From: Planctomycetota bacterium | Lineage (GTDB): Bacteria; Planctomycetota; Phycisphaerae; Sedimentisphaerales; Anaerobacaceae | Direction of reading: 5' to 3' | Assembly (NCBI GenBank): GCA_019456195.1 | Contig: VRUK01000027.1 | Span: forward strand, 1-55,102 | Length of the DNA stretch: 55,102 nt | Part shown: positions 50,264 through 55,102 of the stretch, piece after piece | Position numbering within the stretch: the first letter of the stretch is position 1 | Layout: each line of letters begins with the position of its first letter | Translations under genes and position numbers: made by a program | The notes under the pieces: model-generated | Seen by the model: the letters and a program-made list of their open reading frames with translations, nothing else | Database searches by the model: none | Told to the model about the DNA's origin: nothing

Positions 50264-53026
50264 ATGACGAATTCTGAGAGCAAAAAAAGCCATTTACAGA
50301 GGTCGAAAACATCACTCCAGCGCAGGAAGAAATCCGATCGCATCGGCAGCGATGCTGCTGAACAAAGAATGCCAAATAACAAGGACAACAAACAGGAAGA
50401 AACGTACAAAATTTTAATCGAGAACATTCCGTGTGCGGTCTATTCTGCCTTTCCCGGTGAGAAAGGCCCGACGACCTTTATGTCCCAAAAGTGGAAAGAT
50501 TTGACAGGATATTCTGCTGAGGAGCTTTATCAAGATCCCGAAGCCTGGCCTAAATGCATTTATCCTGATGACAGAAAGAAGGCCGTCAATGCCTATCTTG
50601 AAGCCTGTAGAAATGAGGCACCATACAACTTAGAATACAGGATAGTCCATAGAGAAACAGGGCAGGTCCGTTATGTAAGAGATCAGGGTCTTTTGAGTAA
50701 AGATGCGAAAGGTACTCTCATCAGAGTTGATGGGAACATAACGGACATCACCGAACTGAAAACATCAGAAAATGAATTAATAAAATACCGGGACCATCTT
50801 GAGGAATTAGTAAAGGAACGTACAACCGAATTAGAAAAAGCCAATGAGGTTCTTAAACTGCAAGCTCAAGAGCGCAAGAAGGCGGAACGAGATCTGCTGC
50901 TTGTCAGACAGTCAATCGAAGATTCAGGGGAAGGAATATGCTGGATTGATAAGGACGCAAGAATTGTAAATGCTAATTTAGCCGCTTGCAGACAGCTTGG
51001 ATATTCAAAAGAAGAAATGCTTTCCAGGACAGTACATGATGTAGCCCCGAATGTTCCAAAAGAACGATGGCAGTCACTTTGGGTAGAACTCAGGCAGAAA
51101 GGCTCAATGTCTTATGAAACTCTCAATATACATAAGAGCGGCAATATATTCCCGGTTGAGTTAAGGCTCAACTTTGTAAAATTTGAAGATAAAGAATATA
51201 TCTTTGTTTTTGTGAATGACATCTCCGAGCGCAAACAGATAGAAGACAAGCTAAGGTTTCTGAGCCATATTACCGAGCAGGTGGACAATTCCGTAATCAC
51301 CACAGACTTGAATTACAAAATCACCTGGGTCAATAAAGCTTTTCAAAGATTATATGGGTATGCACCGGAAGAAGTCCTGGGCCGCTCTCCGGATTTTCCG
51401 AACGCAGAAGCCAACTCCAAAGAAATCCAGAATGACATCTATGAAACCGTTTCCTCCGGAAAGGTTTGGAGAGGTGAGGTCCTCAATCGAAAAAAGGATG
51501 GTAGTACCTTCCCTTGTGAATTGATGATTTTTCCGTTATTAGATGAGCAGGGAAATATTATAGCATACGCCGGCCATCAACGTGATATCACCGAGCGCAA
51601 GAAGGCAGAGGAGTCGCTGCAGAAGAGTGAACATAGGTATCGAACTCTTGTCGAAGCCAATCCTTATGGAATTCAGGAAATCAATACATCCGGCATCATT
51701 ATCTATACCAATCCGTCCTATCAGACGATGCTCGGCTATACTGAGAAGGAACTGCTGGGTAAGTCTATACTGGATTTGCTCGAACCCGAATCGGGGAGAG
51801 ACGAACTACGGGACTATTTATCCATATTAGTGAAGGAACAACCGGAGCCGACCACCTACTATCAGAAAAACCGGACTAAGGACAACAGAGTTATCGATAT
51901 GGCAATTGACTGGAACTACAGCCGGGATAATGAAGGGCGTGTAGTCGGATTTACATCCGTAATCACTGACATCACCGAACGCAAGCTGGCCGAGGAAGAA
52001 ATTCAGCAGGAATACCTCATGCGCAAAACTCTCCTTGATCATCTTCCATGCATCGCCATGATCCTCAAAAAAGGGACCAGAGAAATTGTTGCCTCAAATG
52101 AAGCTGCAAAAAAAATTGGCGCAGTTCCAGGAAAAACATGCTACGAGACATGTGCTCAAAGGAATGACCCCTGTCCGTTTTGTAATGCTCCGGAAGTTTG
52201 GGCCACTGATGAACCGAAGCGAATAGAAACCGAATACGAAGGTACATATTATGAGGGTATATGGGTCCCTTTGACTGAAGAGTTATATGTTCATTACATT
52301 TTTGATATCTCTAACCGCAAGAGGGCAGAGCAAAAAGTTCTTGACGACCAGGATCAGCTTAAATCTTTGGCTTCAGAGTTGTCGATTACTGAAGAACGTG
52401 AGAGGCGCCGCATAGCTACAGAGCTGCATGACCAAATCGGCCAGTCTCTTGTGTTTTCCAAGATCAAGCTTGACGAACTTCACCACTCTGCAACCTCCAG
52501 CGAACTTACAAAGGCTTTGGATGAAATATGTAACAATATTGGCCAAATCATTCAGGACACGAGATCGTTAACATTTGACCTTAGTTCTCCCATATTAAAT
52601 GAGCTTGGTCTTGAGGCGGCTGTGTCCGATTGGCTTGATGTGCAAATCCAGGAGAAACACGGCATCAAAACCGAATTTGTCGATGATGGGCAGCAAAAGC
52701 CGCTGGACGATGACATTAAGGCGCTTTTGTTCCGCAATGTACGGGAATTGCTTGTCAATGTCATTAAGCATGCCCAGGCAAACAAAGTGAAAATTTCTAT
52801 TCGCAGAGTTAACGAGCAGATACACATCGATGTCGAAGATGATGGCAAAGGATTTGACTCCGTAAAAGTAAGATCAGGAGCAGCTAAAGAGACCAAATTC
52901 GGGCTATTTAGTATTCGTCAGCGATTGGAGCAGTTAGGCGGACAGTTTGAGATCGACACCGAAGAGAGGCGCGGCAGTAAGATTACGATGACGGCGCCGC
53001 TTAAACTAACGAAATCGCAAAGTTAA
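50264..53026 (+). CDS. Multi-PAS sensor histidine kinase, NarL-type (HisKA_3)
   Basis: A 920-residue cytoplasmic kinase with no membrane helices. After a basic start it has about five PAS domains (roughly 48-165, 217-330, 333-455, 460-580, 585-690), each of the first four ending in a DIT/SER-type PAC motif. Residues 165-215 are a coiled coil. The fifth PAS carries [15 protein letters not shown], a possible metal or cluster site. HisKA_3 follows ([15 protein letters not shown], the phosphorylated His in ELHDQ), then an HATPase domain with [13 protein letters not shown] and DDGKGFD. No response regulator gene adjoins it, so it is an orphan. A role in redox or gas sensing is plausible. Confidence 0.9.
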   Translation: MTNSESKKSHLQRSKTSLQRRKKSDRIGSDAAEQRMPNNKDNKQEETYKILIENIPCAVYSAFPGEKGPTTFMSQKWKDLTGYSAEELYQDPEAWPKCIYPDDRKKAVNAYLEACRNEAPYNLEYRIVHRETGQVRYVRDQGLLSKDAKGTLIRVDGNITDITELKTSENELIKYRDHLEELVKERTTELEKANEVLKLQAQERKKAERDLLLVRQSIEDSGEGICWIDKDARIVNANLAACRQLGYSKEEMLSRTVHDVAPNVPKERWQSLWVELRQKGSMSYETLNIHKSGNIFPVELRLNFVKFEDKEYIFVFVNDISERKQIEDKLRFLSHITEQVDNSVITTDLNYKITWVNKAFQRLYGYAPEEVLGRSPDFPNAEANSKEIQNDIYETVSSGKVWRGEVLNRKKDGSTFPCELMIFPLLDEQGNIIAYAGHQRDITERKKAEESLQKSEHRYRTLVEANPYGIQEINTSGIIIYTNPSYQTMLGYTEKELLGKSILDLLEPESGRDELRDYLSILVKEQPEPTTYYQKNRTKDNRVIDMAIDWNYSRDNEGRVVGFTSVITDITERKLAEEEIQQEYLMRKTLLDHLPCIAMILKKGTREIVASNEAAKKIGAVPGKTCYETCAQRNDPCPFCNAPEVWATDEPKRIETEYEGTYYEGIWVPLTEELYVHYIFDISNRKRAEQKVLDDQDQLKSLASELSITEERERRRIATELHDQIGQSLVFSKIKLDELHHSATSSELTKALDEICNNIGQIIQDTRSLTFDLSSPILNELGLEAAVSDWLDVQIQEKHGIKTEFVDDGQQKPLDDDIKALLFRNVRELLVNVIKHAQANKVKISIRRVNEQIHIDVEDDGKGFDSVKVRSGAAKETKFGLFSIRQRLEQLGGQFEIDTEERRGSKITMTAPLKLTKSQS

Positions 53027-53106
53027 TCCGCATAACTCATATTGTCCGGTGGAAATGTCAGTTTGGCGGGACCTTCATAAACGTAGAAGGAGACCTGATA
53101 TGCGCA

Positions 53107-53928
53107 TTGGGAAAAGGCTTTACCCCACAAAACAAGAGTGTCACCAGCGGGAAAGGCGGAAGATTTGCGCCTGGATTTACTTTAATAGAGCTATTGGTTG
53201 TTATCGCTATTATTGCTTTATTGATGGCGGTTCTGATGCCGGCACTGCAGCGTGTTAAGGGACAGGCAAAGGCAGTTGCGTGCCAGTCGAACCTGAAGCA
53301 GTGGGGCCTTTACTTTTCGATGTACACAGACGATAACAACGGCTATTTTCATAGAGGCTGGAACGTCGGCGGAGATCAGGATTACAGTTGGATGACTGTG
53401 CTTCGGCCTTACTACATCCACAACCAGGAACTCTGCCGCTGCCCGACAGCTACGAAACCTTACGAGCAGGGGTGGCAGGTACCGCATGCTGCATGGACGA
53501 ACTATTATGACGAGTACGGCAGCTATGGAATTAATATATGGATTACCGACCCGTTGCCGGGCAGAGAGGGCGGTGAACCGGGTGCACGCTACTGGAGGAG
53601 CCGCGATGTGAGTGGTGCAAACAATATACCGATTTTTCTGGATGACCTGTGGTGGGATACTCGGCCGGAGCACACCGATAATCCTCCATTATTTGAAGGC
53701 CAGAGGGATGACTGGACTATAAATGCGATGAAAATGCTCTGCATCAACCGGCACGACGGATTTGTGAACAGCGTGTTTGCGGATTTCTCTTCCAGAAAGG
53801 TCGGGCTTAAGGAACTCTGGACTTTGAAGTGGCATCGGGAATACGATATAACCGGGCCGTGGACGCAGGCAGGACTTGTCCAAACTTCCGACTGGCCGGA
53901 GTGGATGAGAGGATTCAAGGACTACTGA
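53107..53928 (+). CDS. Prepilin-type N-terminal domain protein (planctomycete pseudopilin family)
   Basis: A 273-residue protein with the prepilin motif [21 protein letters not shown], then a planctomycete-style domain ([48 protein letters not shown]), the last matching the H-x-G-x-N/x-F-x-D tail of DUF1559-like proteins. In this frame the first start is TTG 53107, but the good ribosome site AGGAGA points to the ATG at 53100, which is in another frame. Removing one A from the A4 run at 53112-53115 would join them. A single-base error or mutation is likely. Confidence 0.75.
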   Translation: MGKGFTPQNKSVTSGKGGRFAPGFTLIELLVVIAIIALLMAVLMPALQRVKGQAKAVACQSNLKQWGLYFSMYTDDNNGYFHRGWNVGGDQDYSWMTVLRPYYIHNQELCRCPTATKPYEQGWQVPHAAWTNYYDEYGSYGINIWITDPLPGREGGEPGARYWRSRDVSGANNIPIFLDDLWWDTRPEHTDNPPLFEGQRDDWTINAMKMLCINRHDGFVNSVFADFSSRKVGLKELWTLKWHREYDITGPWTQAGLVQTSDWPEWMRGFKDY

Positions 53929-53932
53929 TTTT

Positions 53933-54907
53933 CTACGCCCTCCAGGGGCGCTGTCTTTCTATATTGCCGGACAAGATGTTCCGGGCGATAAGGGCATCTT
54001 CAATGACCTGAAAATCGAACATGCCGACACAGAGGAAATCGGCGCCGTTTTGGAAGGCGTATTTGAATCCGTCTCTTGGATGAATGGCGCCGGCTGCCAA
54101 TACCTTATAAGCAATCCAGGGTTTTTTCACCGTCTTCATAAACTCTACGGTTTTTTCCGGGTTCTTGTCCCAGTAGTTGTCCTCGCGGTAGTTATCAATC
54201 ACATCTTTTTGCTGGTTTGGCCTTCGCGTGGACCAGTATTTAGTGCTGTGGTGGGTTTTCATGTAGAAGTCGGGGTCGATGCCTGCCTTTTCGCAGGCCA
54301 TGGGTGTGTGGAGATTATGTCCGCCGACACCGGCGATGATGCCGTTGTCTTTGATAAAATCCACGACTTTTCCTATAAGGTCGGTTCTGTCGTTCCGGGC
54401 CCAGTTGTCTCCGGTATTACCAATCACAAAAGCCCCGGTCGCTCCGTTATCAATGGCCATTTTGACATCGCCCGTAAGATCGTCTGTCTTGGCCGTACAT
54501 TGAGCGAACCACTGAATTTTGCCGCCTCTTTCGTTCCAGTGTTTTTTCAAAAGCCCGGCTGAACCGGTGCCTGTGATGATAGTATTTATTCCATTTTCCT
54601 CGCATATCCGGAGGGTTTCTAAAATCTTTTCATCTGTGAAATAGTGGTTCAGTAAAGAAGATACATAAATTAAGTCTCTACTGTGAGCGTATCCGCCGAT
54701 TAGATTTCCGCCGCAGATTATCCTGCTTATCTTGACATTGCCGATTTTGCCCGTGGGCAGGTCTTTAGCGGAACCTGCTGTTTGACGGGCGGGCTTTTTC
54801 ATTTGCGCTAATAAAGCTTTTTCTTCGAGACTCACAGCGGATGTAACGACAGCGGAGGCAAGGAGGGATTTTTTGACGAACTGTCTGCGATTCAAATCTT
54901 TTGACAT
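53933..54907 (-). CDS. Tat-exported TIM-barrel-like protein of unknown function, copy 1
   Basis: About 324 residues from the ATG at 54907. It has a Tat signal (NRRQFVKKSLLASAVVTSAV). The body contains ISRIICGGNLIGGYAHSRDL, ETLRICEENGINTIITG and AGVGGHNLHTPMACEKAGID. It also has [14 protein letters not shown] and ends RPWRA. The alternation of strands and helices and the GGNLIGG segment are loosely like aldo/keto-reductase-type barrels, but the catalytic Tyr/Lys pattern is not evident. A second copy follows upstream on the same strand. I regard it as a planctomycete family of unknown function, perhaps in glycan metabolism. Confidence 0.7.
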   Translation of the reverse strand: MSKDLNRRQFVKKSLLASAVVTSAVSLEEKALLAQMKKPARQTAGSAKDLPTGKIGNVKISRIICGGNLIGGYAHSRDLIYVSSLLNHYFTDEKILETLRICEENGINTIITGTGSAGLLKKHWNERGGKIQWFAQCTAKTDDLTGDVKMAIDNGATGAFVIGNTGDNWARNDRTDLIGKVVDFIKDNGIIAGVGGHNLHTPMACEKAGIDPDFYMKTHHSTKYWSTRRPNQQKDVIDNYREDNYWDKNPEKTVEFMKTVKKPWIAYKVLAAGAIHPRDGFKYAFQNGADFLCVGMFDFQVIEDALIARNILSGNIERQRPWRA

Positions 54908-54940
54908 TTTCTGCACCCTTACTATTGAGTGTTAAACGTG

Positions 54941-55102
54941 TTACGCCCTCCAGGGACGGCGTCTGTTCAATTTACCGGAGAGTGCATCTTTAGCGATAAG
55001 CACATCTTCGATAACCTGAAAATCGAACATCCCCACACAGGCAAAATCAGCCCCATTTTCGAAGACATATTTGAAACTGTCTCTCGGATGAATTGCTCCG
55101 GA
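54941..55102 (-). CDS. TIM-barrel-like protein, copy 2 (C-terminal 53 codons only)
   Basis: An open minus-strand frame enters from the right edge and stops with TAA at 54943-54941. Its 53 residues ([20 protein letters not shown] … RRPWRA) are about 80 percent identical to the end of copy 1, so this is a tandem paralogue. The first part lies outside the window. Only 33 bases separate it from copy 1. Confidence 0.85.
   Translation of the reverse strand, partial: SGAIHPRDSFKYVFENGADFACVGMFDFQVIEDVLIAKDALSGKLNRRRPWRA

Overview
The window reads as a chromosomal piece of an uncultured Planctomycetota bacterium, most likely class Phycisphaerae. The reasons are many twin-arginine (Tat) secreted enzymes, prepilin-like proteins with planctomycete architecture, paired anaerobic sulfatase maturases beside a sulfatase and a GH95 enzyme, an anammox/Nitrospira-type NXR homologue, and an AT-rich repeat family whose spurious translation contains MQNKPNF and QTQFNPKQTQF. 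Taxonomy is inferred from content; no rRNA gene is present.

Layout. 1-3610: type IV pilus / type II secretion genes (end of a PilB/GspE ATPase, pilT, pilC, two minor prepilins). 3611-4739: tRNA-Val(GAC) and a long leader with a promoter, a palindrome and an imperfect repeat. 4740-8945: arrA and arrB homologues (respiratory arsenate reductase) and a TorD-family chaperone. 9097-11429: molybdenum cofactor genes (a small unknown gene, a MobB-like/MobA fusion, moaA). 11852-23854: one dense operon of ten genes. It holds an NXR-type molybdoenzyme (alpha, beta, chaperone, and a heme-b gamma subunit fused to a CuA cupredoxin), a membrane polyferredoxin, a second CuA-type cupredoxin, a DUF4418 protein, a FtsX/MacB-like permease with its ATPase, and an eight-bladed propeller lipoprotein.

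24197-30413 (minus): a secreted cupredoxin/sugar-dehydrogenase/double-CHRD protein and a large membrane HEAT-repeat protein. 30588-34640: two inverted repeat arms, each starting with a sigma70-like promoter pointing inward, enclosing a Gfo/Idh/MocA oxidoreductase, a zinc-ribbon protein and an M48 lipoprotein peptidase. 34640-37800: repeats plus three AT-rich unknown or HNH-like genes that look acquired. 37801-44979 (minus): a sulfated-glycan locus (GH95, two anSMEs, one sulfatase, a sugar isomerase-like protein). 45093-49881 (minus): housekeeping genes (cca, rsmD, hisS, YkgJ-type) with a MITE-like element. 50264-55102: an orphan multi-PAS histidine kinase, a prepilin-like protein and two tandem copies of a Tat-exported TIM-barrel-like protein, the second cut by the window end.

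The central story is the 4.7-23.9 kb respiratory island. Two molybdoenzyme systems, one matching ArrAB at its arsenate-site residues and one collinear with the periplasmic NXR clade, flank the cofactor genes both need. The NXR-type operon carries its own copper electron relay and a possible metal-site assembly set. Coupling of arsenic and nitrogen redox chemistry is an inference from this arrangement. Substrates and direction of both enzymes cannot be settled from sequence alone.
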